Assembly (NCBI GenBank): GCA_964585545.1
Contig: CAZPDT010000002.1
Coordinates: 124,001 to 188,000 of the forward strand
Reading direction: 5' to 3'
DNA: 64,000 bases
From: Brumimicrobium sp964585545
GTDB lineage: Bacteria; Bacteroidota; Bacteroidia; Flavobacteriales_D; Crocinitomicaceae
The translations under genes were made by a program, and so were the position numbers. Every line of letters begins with the position of its first letter. Position 1 is the first letter of the stretch. The notes beneath the pieces are model-generated. The model made no database searches. It was given only the letters and a program-made list of their open reading frames with translations, and was not told the DNA's origin. Below are positions 35,937-45,243 of the stretch, piece after piece.

Positions 35937-37880
35937 TTATACGTCTTCTAATTTAAGTGTGTTTTCCTCCCACCTTTTCATGGCTTCGTCTAATTCACGC
36001 TTAAGGGCATCATATTCTTTAAGCGATTTTGAAGCATTTGCTTCATTTGTATAATCCAATGCTGCAATCACCTTATCCATAGATTCGATCTCTATTTCTA
36101 ATTTTTCTATTTCTTGCTCTGCTTTATAGACGGCATTTTTCAATTGGGTAATTTTCCTTTTTCTTTCCTTTTCTTCTTCATAGGAAAGGGCAGGAGCTTT
36201 TTTTTCTTCAATTTGTGGAGTGGGTTTGTTTTTCTCTTGTTTGTTTTTCCCCAGTTGTTGTGCTTGTTCAAAAGCATCCTCTTTGACCTTTAGGTATTCG
36301 TGAACCGAATAATGATGGATTTTTAAGTTTTGGTTTTCAATATCCCAAATCCTATTGGTTAAATCTTCAAGGAATTCGCGGTCATGAGAAACAACAATAA
36401 AAGTTCCTTCATATTGCTTTAAGGCTTGTTTCAAAACTTCTTTGCTTTGAATGTCTAAATGATTGGTCGGCTCATCTAATATTAAGACATTAGATGGACT
36501 CAACAGCAATTTACATAGGGCAAGTCGGGAGCGTTCTCCTCCAGATAAAACACTTACTTTTTTATCCACAGCATCGCCACTAAATAAAAAAGCACCAAGA
36601 ATGGATCGCAGTTGTTTTCTAATTTCTCCTTTTGCTATTTCATCTACAGTTTCATAAACGGTTTTCTTTGGATTTAATTTTTTGGCCTGATCTTGAGCAA
36701 AGTAAGCCAGCTCAACATTGTGTCCATACTTTACTGTTCCTTCGCCATCCAATACATGCATGATTCTTTTTAATAAGGTGGATTTTCCAACTCCGTTAGG
36801 TCCCAAAAGAGCTATTTTTTCTCCTCTTCCCACTGCAAGATTAATGTTGCTAAAAAGTTGAAGATCTCCATATGATTTTCCCAAATTATCAAGCTCCAAT
36901 ACAACCTTTCCCGGCTGAACACTTAATGGAAAAGAAATATTCATCTGACTAACATCATCTGTTTCCACTTCAACCTTTTCCATTTTGTCGAGCTTCTTGA
37001 TTAATGATTGCGCAAAGGCTGCTTTGTTGGCTTTCGCTCTAAATTTATCAATTAATTCTTCGGTTCTCTTAATTTCTTTCTCCTGTTGCTTTTGTGTATT
37101 CAGTAAAATTTCCATTTCCTCCGCACGCTTCTCTTTATATTCAGAATAGGGATAGGGAAAGTTTAAAATTTTTGCATTGGTGATTTCAAAAGTTCTCTTG
37201 GTTACGTGATCTAAAAAATAACGGTCGTGAGAAATAACCAATAAAATCCCATCGAATCGTTTCAAGTACCTTTCCAACCAACCGATAGAAATAATATCGA
37301 GGTGATTTGTAGGTTCATCGAGTAGAATAATTGAAGGATTATTCACAAGAATTTTCGCCAATTCTGCACGCATCTTCCATCCTCCAGAAAATTCATTAAG
37401 GGGTTTTGAAAATACACTTTCCTGAAAGCCAAGACCTTGTAGTGTTACGGCGATTTTCTCCTCCCATTGATAACCTTCAAACAAATTGAACTGTTCATTG
37501 GCAAAGTTCAAATCATCAAGCAATTGCATGTAAGAATCACTTTCGTAGTCAGTTCTGCTAACCAGTTGATGATTAATATCATCAATACTGTGGCGAATTT
37601 GATTTAATTGGGGATTGGAGTGGTTTAGGTAATTGAAAACACTCTGTTCTGTATCAATAATAATATCTTGGGTCAGGTATCCAATGGTCGCTTCCTTTGA
37701 CTTATGAATCTGTCCTTCTGAAGGCGTTTCTTTTCCTGAGATTAGGCGCAATAAGGTAGACTTTCCTGCTCCATTTTTTCCTACAATGCCTATTTTGTCG
37801 CCTTGATTAATTTGCAAACTCACCTCGCTAAACAAATAGCCTTGTGGTAAGTGAAACCCTAAATTATCGATAGTAATCAT
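35937..37880 (-). CDS. ABC-F family ATPase
   Basis: A 647-residue protein with two ABC domains and no membrane segment. The first has GKNGAGKSTLL, LNEFSGGWKMR and IILLDEPTNHLD. The second has GPNGVGKSTLL, LSGGERSRLAL and LILDEPTNHLD. The interdomain linker is charged and helical, and the C-terminus is a coiled coil (about 560-645) like the Uup tail. ABC-F proteins act on ribosomes (EttA/Uup/antibiotic protection) rather than in transport. The ATG at 37880 is chosen. Confidence 0.93.
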   Translation of the reverse strand: MITIDNLGFHLPQGYLFSEVSLQINQGDKIGIVGKNGAGKSTLLRLISGKETPSEGQIHKSKEATIGYLTQDIIIDTEQSVFNYLNHSNPQLNQIRHSIDDINHQLVSRTDYESDSYMQLLDDLNFANEQFNLFEGYQWEEKIAVTLQGLGFQESVFSKPLNEFSGGWKMRAELAKILVNNPSIILLDEPTNHLDIISIGWLERYLKRFDGILLVISHDRYFLDHVTKRTFEITNAKILNFPYPYSEYKEKRAEEMEILLNTQKQQEKEIKRTEELIDKFRAKANKAAFAQSLIKKLDKMEKVEVETDDVSQMNISFPLSVQPGKVVLELDNLGKSYGDLQLFSNINLAVGRGEKIALLGPNGVGKSTLLKRIMHVLDGEGTVKYGHNVELAYFAQDQAKKLNPKKTVYETVDEIAKGEIRKQLRSILGAFLFSGDAVDKKVSVLSGGERSRLALCKLLLSPSNVLILDEPTNHLDIQSKEVLKQALKQYEGTFIVVSHDREFLEDLTNRIWDIENQNLKIHHYSVHEYLKVKEDAFEQAQQLGKNKQEKNKPTPQIEEKKAPALSYEEEKERKRKITQLKNAVYKAEQEIEKLEIEIESMDKVIAALDYTNEANASKSLKEYDALKRELDEAMKRWEENTLKLEDV

Positions 37881-37884
37881 GCCG

Positions 37885-37892
37885 CAAAAATA
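37885..37892 (-). promoter_or_regulatory. -7 box for the ABC-F gene, almost abutting the ATG
   Basis: TATTTTTG on the minus strand, perfect TAnnTTTG, ends 4 nt before the ATG (box-CGGC-ATG). If used, the mRNA would be leaderless. Confidence 0.35.
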
Positions 37893-37922
37893 GTAAAAAC
37901 TTGTTGGATAATGCAGCAATTC

Positions 37923-38417
37923 TTATTCTCCTCGCTTATTCTGTTCAAAGGTATGAACTATGGACTTTGCAAATGCTTTTATGTTTTCTACATCTTCCTT
38001 TTCTGGATCCAGTTCTACTTTTACCACATCTGCACCTCGTATTGCTCCAGTTAACTGAAATTGCTTGTCAAAATCATCAGCTGATTTGCAATAATATCCG
38101 TAGGCTTCTTCTCCAGAGCCGAAAGTGCCGTATACTTTGTCTTTAAGATTGACTTGCGCCAACTCTTCGTAAAAGCTAACAATTTCATCGGGCAGTTCTC
38201 CTTCTCTCCCATAGGTGTAAGTGCCAACAATACACAACTCATAATCCAAAAAATCCGACGCATTGGCTTGGGTACATTCAACTACTTTATTTTTGATTTT
38301 CATTTTTTGAAAAATATCCCCTAAAATTTGGGCAATTTCTTCGGTATTTCCTGTTAAACTGGCATATACAATTAAAGCGGAAAACCCTCTCATTTTTAAC
38401 GGTTCTTTTGGACTCAT
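37923..38417 (-). CDS. Flavodoxin
   Basis: A short-chain flavodoxin of 164 residues from the ATG at 38417; the ATG at 38393 would give 156. The FMN phosphate loop is SLTGNTEEIA. The 50s loop reads VGTYTYGREGELPDE and the 90s loop FGSGEEAYGYYCKSADDF, with the isoalloxazine-stacking Tyr. The family carries electrons in place of ferredoxin. It starts 5' of the ABC-F gene on the same strand but, since the ABC-F gene lies upstream of it only in coordinates, transcription reads flavodoxin then ABC-F with 42 bp between. Confidence 0.88.
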   Translation of the reverse strand: MSPKEPLKMRGFSALIVYASLTGNTEEIAQILGDIFQKMKIKNKVVECTQANASDFLDYELCIVGTYTYGREGELPDEIVSFYEELAQVNLKDKVYGTFGSGEEAYGYYCKSADDFDKQFQLTGAIRGADVVKVELDPEKEDVENIKAFAKSIVHTFEQNKRGE

Positions 38418-38440
38418 TCTCCTAATTTTGTATTCCTTTA

Positions 38441-38448
38441 CAAATATA
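38441..38448 (-). promoter_or_regulatory. -7 box for the flavodoxin gene
   Basis: TATATTTG on the minus strand, perfect TAnnTTTG, 23 nt before the ATG at 38417. It rules out a longer start at 38465. Confidence 0.5.
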
Positions 38449-38465
38449 CGCACAACGAGAAACAA

Positions 38466-38700
38466 ATAAATTTTTGATTGACTGATATGCAGAAAAGTTG
38501 ATAAATATCATACTCCACGAGACGGCTTTAAACAATGTATTTATGAAGATTTTTAATAAATTATTAATGACGCTTTTGATTTTTCACATTTTTTTATGGT
38601 TGATTTAGATAAAACATAGATAAATTGTTATATTTTCAAGTAATTTCTAACTTAGAATCCTTTAACAGCCATAATTTTTAACTTAAAAGGAGAATAATTT
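38466..38700. other. Divergent spacer with nothing beyond promoters
   Basis: AT-rich spacer between the flavodoxin and histidine-kinase promoters. No repeat copy, ORF or hairpin was recognised. Confidence 0.45.
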
Positions 38701-38708
38701 TAACTTTG
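38701..38708 (+). promoter_or_regulatory. -7 box for the TPR kinase-regulator pair
   Basis: TAACTTTG, perfect TAnnTTTG, 17 nt before the kinase ATG at 38726. Confidence 0.5.
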
Positions 38709-38725
38709 CTGTTCCACTATAAATT

Positions 38726-40879
38726 ATGAGATTATTCGCTTTTTCTATCTTAATGTTGTTTTCATTTACCTTGCTTGGAGTGAACGACACAACTTTTGTT
38801 CAGAAGATTGAACGCTCCAATTCTTCTGAAGAAAAAGAGTTTATTTTCTTGGATTGGGTTGATTATTTAAGTCAAAACAACACTTTTTATTGCGATTCGA
38901 TTATTCTAAATCGGAAGAATTACGTCGATGAATTTTCTGAAGATGGGAGATTACATTTGTTTTTGCTCGATATAATGAATAAGCAACTGGGAGGCAACAA
39001 TACTGATCCTGATTTAAACAATTTCCATTTGAGCAGAAGAGATTCAATTTTATCAGCAAATTTTATTGCATCTTTAAACCTGAAGAAGATTGCAGAAGAG
39101 GACTTTAAAAAAGTTAAGAAAGGATCAACATCTCATGATGACCCTACAAGGGAAAGTATGTTTATGGTGATTAGTGCTCAAAGAGAAGAGACGGATAAAA
39201 GAGAACGTGTTTCCTATTATAATAGAGCGCTAAAACATGCAAAAAGAAGTAAGTTAATCGGTTTGCCTTGTTTGATATTTAACCTGTTTTCAACCCATTA
39301 TCTTTTTATAGCAGATTTTAAAAAATCCATTCAAAACCAACAAAAGGGTGTTACCTACTCCAAGCAACAAGGGCTTGTAGCTTATCAAGCCATGTTCTTA
39401 GATAGGGTAGGTCATATGCATTATGGTTTAGGAGACATCAAAAGAGCAGAAGAATTCTTTTTTAAGGTGCTTCATCTTAGTGAGGGACTGAAATTAGACT
39501 TTATTGTAGGCGAACTGTACAGTCACCTAGGAGAATTATACAGCTCCAAAAACAACCTCAATAAGAGTATTGCATACTATATAAAGGCATTGATTAAATT
39601 CTATCCTATCAATAACTTTTATGGTTTAGCCACTGTACATAACAATATTGGTAAGGCGTATTATCAAAAAGGGGACTTGGCGCTAGCAGAAAAGAATTAT
39701 CAATTAAGTGAAGGACTCTTTAAACAAATAAAACGTGATGGGGTTAAGGGGGATTTGTATTATAACATGGCAGAACTGTACAATACAAAAGAGGCTTTAT
39801 ACTTATCAGAGAAATACATTAATAAAGCCATTTCATCTTTTCAAAAAAACAAACTCCTCATCAAATTGAATAATGCCTATTTTCTATATGCAAAAATTAA
39901 AAATAGTGAAGGTAAAAATAAAAAGGCCTATCAATATTTAGAACGGTACATAAATTTTCAAGATAGTATTCAAGAAGAGCAGTTAAAGAAAAATATTGCA
40001 CAACTTAGTGAACTTTTTGAATCGGAACAGAAAGAGAAAAAAATAAAAGAACAAGACAAGATTATTGAAAAAGGACTTGCCGAACGATTGTTGGTAAAAA
40101 ACCGGTTAGAAAACACAAAAAAGGAAAATCGATTGATTCTTATTATTTTAATCATCTCTCTAGTTTTATCTGTAGCTATATTTTTTATTATTCGCACGAG
40201 AGGGAAGCAAGATCGACTTCGAAAGAAACAAAGAGAGATGGAGCTACAACAAGCCCTTTTGAGGGTTCAAATGAATCCGCATTTTATATTCAACTCAATG
40301 ATTGCCATCCAAAGCTATATCTACGATGAGGATATTTCTAATTCATCAAAATTTTTAATTCATATTTCTAAGTTAATGCGCTTGATTTTGGAGAGCAGCA
40401 CCAAAGAGTTTATCCCTTTAGATGTTGAATTGGAGATTATAGATCGTTATTTGGTTCTCCAAAAAATGCGGTTTGAGAGTCGATTTAACTTTAAGGTAAA
40501 CAGCGACAAAATTGACGACCATTCAAACATTTCGATTCCACCAATGTTGCTACAACCTTTTATTGAAAATGCTGTTGAACACGGGGGATTAGGTCAAGTT
40601 AATGATGGACTAATTAGTATAAACTGTGAAATTAACAATGATTTATGTATATTTACAGTTGAAGATAATGGGGTAGGTATAGAATCAACGCTACAAAATG
40701 GAGAAAAAAAATTAATCAAAAACCATCAAAGCATGGCTTCTAAATTAACCAAAGAGAGAATTGAGTTACTCAATAGTAAATACAATACTAAAGGTTCTTT
40801 ATTAATTGAAGACTTAAGTCATCATGGTGGTAAAGGAACACGAGTGACTATAGCAACTCCTTATATGTTGAACTCTTAA
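38726..40879 (+). CDS. TPR-domain LytS-type sensor histidine kinase
   Basis: A 717-residue membrane kinase. A signal-like N-terminus (MRLFAFSILMLFSFTLLG) exports a sensor region with tetratricopeptide repeats at about 200-400 (FLDRVGHMHYGLGDIKRAEEFF, YSHLGELYSSKNNLNKSIAYY). A coiled coil comes next, then one membrane helix near 471-490. The cytoplasmic His_kinase domain has MNPHFIFNSM with His519 as the probable phosphate acceptor. The ATPase has LLQPFIENAVEHGG (N box) and VEDNGVGI. It is paired with the LytTR regulator 10 bp downstream. The signal is unknown. Confidence 0.92.
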   Translation: MRLFAFSILMLFSFTLLGVNDTTFVQKIERSNSSEEKEFIFLDWVDYLSQNNTFYCDSIILNRKNYVDEFSEDGRLHLFLLDIMNKQLGGNNTDPDLNNFHLSRRDSILSANFIASLNLKKIAEEDFKKVKKGSTSHDDPTRESMFMVISAQREETDKRERVSYYNRALKHAKRSKLIGLPCLIFNLFSTHYLFIADFKKSIQNQQKGVTYSKQQGLVAYQAMFLDRVGHMHYGLGDIKRAEEFFFKVLHLSEGLKLDFIVGELYSHLGELYSSKNNLNKSIAYYIKALIKFYPINNFYGLATVHNNIGKAYYQKGDLALAEKNYQLSEGLFKQIKRDGVKGDLYYNMAELYNTKEALYLSEKYINKAISSFQKNKLLIKLNNAYFLYAKIKNSEGKNKKAYQYLERYINFQDSIQEEQLKKNIAQLSELFESEQKEKKIKEQDKIIEKGLAERLLVKNRLENTKKENRLILIILIISLVLSVAIFFIIRTRGKQDRLRKKQREMELQQALLRVQMNPHFIFNSMIAIQSYIYDEDISNSSKFLIHISKLMRLILESSTKEFIPLDVELEIIDRYLVLQKMRFESRFNFKVNSDKIDDHSNISIPPMLLQPFIENAVEHGGLGQVNDGLISINCEINNDLCIFTVEDNGVGIESTLQNGEKKLIKNHQSMASKLTKERIELLNSKYNTKGSLLIEDLSHHGGKGTRVTIATPYMLNS

Positions 40880-40889
40880 AAAAGAGCTT

Positions 40890-41636
40890 ATGAAATACAA
40901 GACAGTAATTATAGATGATGAATCGCGTACACGATCACTACTTAAAAAAATGATTGGCCATTCGGATTATCCTTTGGAAGTAGTCGGAGATGCTGATAGT
41001 GTGTCGACTGGATTAGAAGTCATTCATGAACATGATCCTGATATTGTTCTACTCGATATTCAAATGCCTGATGGTTCTGGATTTGATGTTCTTGATAAAA
41101 TTAATCAACGTACTTTTGAAGTAATTTTTGTTACAGCCCACCAAGAGTTTGCCATTCGGGCAATAAAGTTTTCTGCCTTAGATTATATTTTAAAACCCGT
41201 TGAAATAGAAGAGCTTAACGGTGCTTTAGAAAACGCAATTGATACCATTCAAACAAAATCAGACCTTTCTGTAAAGTATGAAACCTTATTGGAAAACATC
41301 AAAAACGACAATAAAAGAATTGTAATCAGTACGAAATCTTCAATGTATGTTTTACCTGTTAAAGATATTGTACATTGTCAATCTGATAGAAACTATACTT
41401 ATTTTTTCATTAATGATGGGAGAAAGATATTTACCTCACGGACACTTAAAGAATACGAAAATATTCTTGGTCTTCCCGACTTTATACGTTGTCATCGTTC
41501 TCATCTTATCAACCTCAATTATATAGAACGTTATGATCGACGTGATGGGGGGACAATTATTTTAAAAGATGGAACAGATATTCCTTTGTCAAGACTAAGC
41601 AGGCAACGTTTTATGGATGTCTTGGATACGTTGTAG
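40890..41636 (+). CDS. LytTR-family response regulator
   Basis: A 248-residue regulator. The receiver domain has the acidic pair in VIIDDES, phosphoacceptor Asp56 in VLLDIQMPDGSGFD, VTAHQEFAIRAIKFSALDY and the conserved Lys in ILKPVE. The LytTR DNA-binding domain fills about 140-248 (VLPVKDIVHCQSDRNYTYFF, RTLKEYE, FIRCHRSHLINLNYI). It is the partner of the preceding TPR kinase. No target operator can be assigned. Confidence 0.93.
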   Translation: MKYKTVIIDDESRTRSLLKKMIGHSDYPLEVVGDADSVSTGLEVIHEHDPDIVLLDIQMPDGSGFDVLDKINQRTFEVIFVTAHQEFAIRAIKFSALDYILKPVEIEELNGALENAIDTIQTKSDLSVKYETLLENIKNDNKRIVISTKSSMYVLPVKDIVHCQSDRNYTYFFINDGRKIFTSRTLKEYENILGLPDFIRCHRSHLINLNYIERYDRRDGGTIILKDGTDIPLSRLSRQRFMDVLDTL

Positions 41637-41674
41637 GGAAATACTTCTTTTTGTTTTTAGAGCGTAAAAAATTC

Positions 41675-41708
41675 GATTCAATTAAAGCGGGTTATATGGC
41701 GTATAACC
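41675..41708. repeat. Repeat terminus with hairpin after the LytTR gene (copy I, first part)
   Basis: AAAGCGGGTTATA (to 41696) is an inverted family end. GGTTATA (41690-41696) and TATAACC (41702-41708) form a perfect 7-bp hairpin with loop TGGCG. A run of seven T follows about ten bases later, so it may also help terminate the regulator transcript. Confidence 0.45.
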
Positions 41709-41741
41709 GTGTAGTGGTATTTTTTTGTACTTCCTTTTTTC

Positions 41742-41842
41742 TTAACCCATATTCCAAGACAGAGACACTTTGTAACATAAAATAGCTAACCATGCGATGT
41801 GCAGAGTTTATCGAAGTAAGCTCGCGAGGTCGGTTCATGAGA
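41742..41842 (-). repeat. Dispersed repeat with two shared internal modules (copy I, second part)
   Basis: On the minus strand 41746-41790 matches 50701-50745 at 37 of 45 positions. On the same strand 41802-41838 matches 45055-45091 at 34 of 37 positions. The end reads TTAACCC at 41742. These two matches are the strongest evidence that the intergenic sequences are one dispersed family. Confidence 0.75.
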
Positions 41843-41898
41843 TTATTTTTGCTTTCGTTCTGCTTCTGGCTCTGTTTTTTTTAGTGATTAACATCAAA

Positions 41899-44712
41899 CT
41901 ATACAACTACATTTACAATACGTCCAGGTACAACAATTACCTTTTTTGGTGTTTTCCCCTCAAGATATTTTTGTGATTTTTCCATTTTTAAAACCTCTTC
42001 TTCAATTTCTTTTTTAGATAATTGATTAGACAATTCTACTTTAAACCTCATTTTTCCGTTAAAACTTACAGGGTATTCGTGTGCGTCTTCAACCAAGTAC
42101 TCTTCATTGAAAACAGGATATTGTGCGTCACTCACTGTTCCAGCCTTATTGCCAAGTTTTAGCCATAATTCTTCGGCAATATGTGGGGCATAAGGCGATA
42201 GTATTATAACTAAATCATGCAAAATCAGTCTGTTGTTGCAATTTTGGTCAGTGAGTTCATTTACGCAGATCATTAAAGCGGAAACGGTTGTATTGAACAC
42301 ATAACGATCCATGTCCTCTTGACATTTCTTAATGGTTTTGTGTACTGTTTTTAGAGCTTCTGCTGACGGTTGACCATCAGAAAGCAGTATGTTTCCATCT
42401 TGGTCGTGAAACAGTCGCCACAATTTACGTAGAAAGTTGTTAACCCCGTTAATTCCTTTGATGTCCCATGGTTTGGATTGTTCAATCGGACCCAAAAACA
42501 TTTCATACATTCTTAAGGTATCAGCTCCATACTTTTCTATCAAGTCATCCGGATTTTGAACATTAAACTTGGATTTTGACATTTTCTCGACCTCATGACC
42601 ACAGACATAAGTACCGTCATCTTCAAAAATAAATTCTGCTTCTGCATATTCTTCTCGTGAGGCTTTAAAATCTTCTGTTTTTAAAATATCATTGTCTACA
42701 ATATTAATATCAACATGAATTCTCGATGTTTTATATTCTTTTCTTTTTCCAAAACTTATGAATTTACCACTTTCTTTATCGCGGTATACAAAATTGCTTC
42801 TCCCCAAAATCATTCCTTGGTTGATCATTTTTTGAAAAGGCTCTTCAAAGGGAATGAGTCCATAGTCGTGAAGGAACATTGACCAAAAGCGAGCATACAA
42901 TAGGTGTCCAGTTGCATGCTCAGATCCTCCGATATATAAATCTACATTGTTCCAATATTCCACTTTTTCTTTAGCGACAAACTCTTTTTCGTTATGTGGA
43001 TCCATATAACGCAAAAAGTACCAAGAGCTTCCTGCCCAACCTGGCATAGTGTTTAATTCCATAGGGTGAACATGCTCTTCTTCGGCTCTATCTTTACTCG
43101 TCAATTCATTCTTTTTACTGTCCCAATACCAATAGGAAGCATTACCTAATGGAGGCTTGCCGTCTGAAGTTGGCAGGTAATTGTCTACTTCGGGCAATTC
43201 AATAGGTAAGTATTTATCATCAATTGTTTTTGCAATATCGTTGTCATAATAAACAGGAAAGGGTTCGCCCCAGTAACGTTGGCGAGAGAACACTGCATCA
43301 CGTAAACGGTAATTTGTTTTGGCTTCTCCAATGTTTTTTTCTTCAAGAACAGCTATTGCTTTTTTTATGGCATTTGAAACTTCTAGTCCATCTAAAAATT
43401 CAGAATTGGTAATTTTTCCTTTTGTTTCGGTGTAGGCTCCTTCCTCGATGGAAACGTTAGAAAATATGTTTTTTATTGGAATGTTGAAATGTTTAGCGAA
43501 GTCCCAATCTCGTTGATCGCCACATGGAACTGCCATTACAGCTCCTGTTCCATAAGATGCCAAGACATAATCACCTATCCAAATTTGGATTTTCTCACCA
43601 CTCAAAGGGTGAATAGCATAAGCTCCTGTAAATTGTCCCGAAATGGTTTTTGTATCCGCCATTCGGTCGCGTTCTGATTTTAATCCTGCTTTCTGTTGAT
43701 AATTTTCAATGTCTTTTTTATATTCTTCAGTTGTTATTTTATTGACCAAATCATGTTCAGGAGCTAAAACCATAAAAGAAACGCCAAAAATTGTATCAGG
43801 TCGGGTGGTGAATACTTCTATTTGTTCTTTAGAGCCTACAACAGGAAAATCTATAGAAGCACCCACAGATTTCCCAATCCAGTTTCGTTGTATGTCTTTT
43901 ACGGCATCTGTCCAGTCTAATTTTTCTAATCCTTTCAACAAACGCTCGGCATAAGCAGTAATTCGCATCGACCATTGACGCATTAGCTTTTGCTCCACAG
44001 GATGTCCCCCTCTTTCAGAAACCCCATTTACGATTTCATCATTGGCTAAAACAGTTCCTAGAGCAGGACACCAGTTCACCCATGAGTCGGCTAAATAGGT
44101 TAGGCGGTAGTCCATCAAGATATTGGCTTTTTTTGACTCCTCGAATTGTTTCCAATCATCAGCAGAAAACACAATTTCACATGAAGATACTGCATTAACG
44201 TTGCCATTTCCTTCTTTTTCAAAAATAGCGATGAGGTGCTCAATGGGTAACGCTTTATCGGCATCTTTACAATAGTAGGCAGCAAATAATTGTTTGAAAA
44301 TCCATTGTGTCCATTTGTAATATTGAGGATCAGATGTTCTTACCTCCCGAGACCAATCGAAGGAAAAACCGAGTAAATCTAGCTGTTCTCTATATCTTTT
44401 TAGGTTTTCTTCTGTTGTGACCGCTGGATGCTGTCCTGTTTGAATTGCATATTGTTCCGCAGGAAGTCCAAATGAGTCGTAGCCCATAGGATGCAAGACA
44501 TTAAATCCTTTTAGTCTTTTATAGCGTGCATAGATGTCGGAAGCAATATATCCGAGGGGATGTCCAACGTGTAATCCAGCACCAGAAGGGTAGGGGAACA
44601 TAGTAAGTCCATAATATTTGGGCTTATCCACCTCCATTTTTGTCTCATAGGTGTTGTTCTCTTGCCAAAACTTTCTCCATTTTTTTTCTATAGCACTAAA
44701 ATCGTATTCCAT
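41899..44712 (-). CDS. leuS: Leucyl-tRNA synthetase
   Basis: A 937-residue class I synthetase from the ATG at 44712 (MEYDFSAIEKKWRKFW); the open frame continues upstream but that part is not protein-like. HVGH at 48-51 is the HIGH motif and KMSKS lies near 709. The CP1 editing domain includes TTRPDTIFGVSFMVLAPEHDLV. Two extra segments common in Bacteroidota LeuRS are seen: about 137-180 (LPIEHLIAIFEKEGNGNVN) and just before KMSKS (about 650-705). It has its own -7 box 30 nt upstream. Confidence 0.97.
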   Translation of the reverse strand: MEYDFSAIEKKWRKFWQENNTYETKMEVDKPKYYGLTMFPYPSGAGLHVGHPLGYIASDIYARYKRLKGFNVLHPMGYDSFGLPAEQYAIQTGQHPAVTTEENLKRYREQLDLLGFSFDWSREVRTSDPQYYKWTQWIFKQLFAAYYCKDADKALPIEHLIAIFEKEGNGNVNAVSSCEIVFSADDWKQFEESKKANILMDYRLTYLADSWVNWCPALGTVLANDEIVNGVSERGGHPVEQKLMRQWSMRITAYAERLLKGLEKLDWTDAVKDIQRNWIGKSVGASIDFPVVGSKEQIEVFTTRPDTIFGVSFMVLAPEHDLVNKITTEEYKKDIENYQQKAGLKSERDRMADTKTISGQFTGAYAIHPLSGEKIQIWIGDYVLASYGTGAVMAVPCGDQRDWDFAKHFNIPIKNIFSNVSIEEGAYTETKGKITNSEFLDGLEVSNAIKKAIAVLEEKNIGEAKTNYRLRDAVFSRQRYWGEPFPVYYDNDIAKTIDDKYLPIELPEVDNYLPTSDGKPPLGNASYWYWDSKKNELTSKDRAEEEHVHPMELNTMPGWAGSSWYFLRYMDPHNEKEFVAKEKVEYWNNVDLYIGGSEHATGHLLYARFWSMFLHDYGLIPFEEPFQKMINQGMILGRSNFVYRDKESGKFISFGKRKEYKTSRIHVDINIVDNDILKTEDFKASREEYAEAEFIFEDDGTYVCGHEVEKMSKSKFNVQNPDDLIEKYGADTLRMYEMFLGPIEQSKPWDIKGINGVNNFLRKLWRLFHDQDGNILLSDGQPSAEALKTVHKTIKKCQEDMDRYVFNTTVSALMICVNELTDQNCNNRLILHDLVIILSPYAPHIAEELWLKLGNKAGTVSDAQYPVFNEEYLVEDAHEYPVSFNGKMRFKVELSNQLSKKEIEEEVLKMEKSQKYLEGKTPKKVIVVPGRIVNVVV

Positions 44713-44742
44713 ACTTGTTTTGCTCTTTGATTTTGAAAGTAA

Positions 44743-44750
44743 CAAAGATA
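44743..44750 (-). promoter_or_regulatory. -7 box for leuS
   Basis: TATCTTTG on the minus strand, perfect TAnnTTTG, 30 nt before the ATG at 44712. It lies inside the upstream open frame, which supports the shorter start. Confidence 0.5.
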
Positions 44751-44866
44751 AATTAAATTTAGCGAAGTATACCTTTAGAAGGACAGTAGATCTATGAAAA
44801 TGTTGCAGTCGAGTCAGAACCACAAGGACTTAAATCCGCTTTATTCATGAATTTAATTTTGATGCG

Positions 44867-44918
44867 AAGCAATTTTTAGAAATCCCTTGAAGGAATATTT
44901 TCATATTTCAAGGGGCTT
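44867..44918. ncRNA. Stem-loop 1 within copy E (structure only, RNA not proven)
   Basis: CCCTTGA (44884-44890), a 3-nt bulge AGG, AATAT, tetraloop TTTC, ATATT, TCAAGGG (44908-44914). This gives 12 paired bases. Outer AAGC (44867-44870) and GCTT (44915-44918) can extend it across an internal loop. Confidence 0.4.
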
Positions 44919-44968
44919 GTAACGACAAAAATGCCAAAATTAAATCAAAATATCGAAAATTAATGAGT

Positions 44969-45027
44969 ACTCAAAAGTGGGGTTCTCTAAAAACATTGTT
45001 TAAACCCCTAAAAGATTGTTTTTGAGT
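44969..45027. ncRNA. Stem-loop 2 within copy E (structure only, RNA not proven)
   Basis: Three nested perfect stems: ACTCAAAA (44969-44976) with TTTTGAGT (45020-45027); GGGGTT (44979-44984) with AACCCC (45003-45008); apical AAAC-ATT-GTTT. This gives 18 paired bases in 59 nt, with an asymmetric internal loop. It could be a structured RNA or a DNA hairpin recognised by a protein. Confidence 0.4.
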
Positions 45028-45213
45028 CAATTATTATTTTAAAGTATGGTATTGATGAACCGAGCTTGCGAGCTCACTTCGATAAACTCTGTGCTTAGCA
45101 TGAATACCTTTTAATATTTTAATGAATATATAATAAATCGGGTTAAAATGAATAGAGCAATTGTTGTGGAACATACAAGTTAAATTACAAAATGTAGTAT
45201 TGAATTTATTTAT

Positions 45214-45221
45214 TAAATTTG
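45214..45221 (+). promoter_or_regulatory. -7 box for the lipocalin-like lipoprotein
   Basis: TAAATTTG, perfect TAnnTTTG, 22 nt before the ATG at 45244. Confidence 0.45.
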
Positions 45222-45243
45222 TCAACAAAATTTAAAATTAATT

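Larger units (their letters stand above)
44831..45146 (+). repeat. Dispersed intergenic repeat, long structured unit (copy E)
   Basis: About 315 bp, most of the leuS/lipoprotein gap. The left end TAAATCCGCTTTATTCATG and inverted right end (45131-45146, AATAAATCGGGTTAA) match at 12 of 15 positions. Inside are GCAATTTTTAGAAATCCCTT (44869-44888), shared with 33820-33839, two strong stem-loops, and the 37-bp module at 45055-45091 shared with 41.8 kb. No ORF of note. Confidence 0.65.

Noticed and set aside
44713..44823. Upstream in-frame extension of leuS
   Set aside because: The added residues are not protein-like for LeuRS, and a perfect -7 box (44743-44750) lies inside it.
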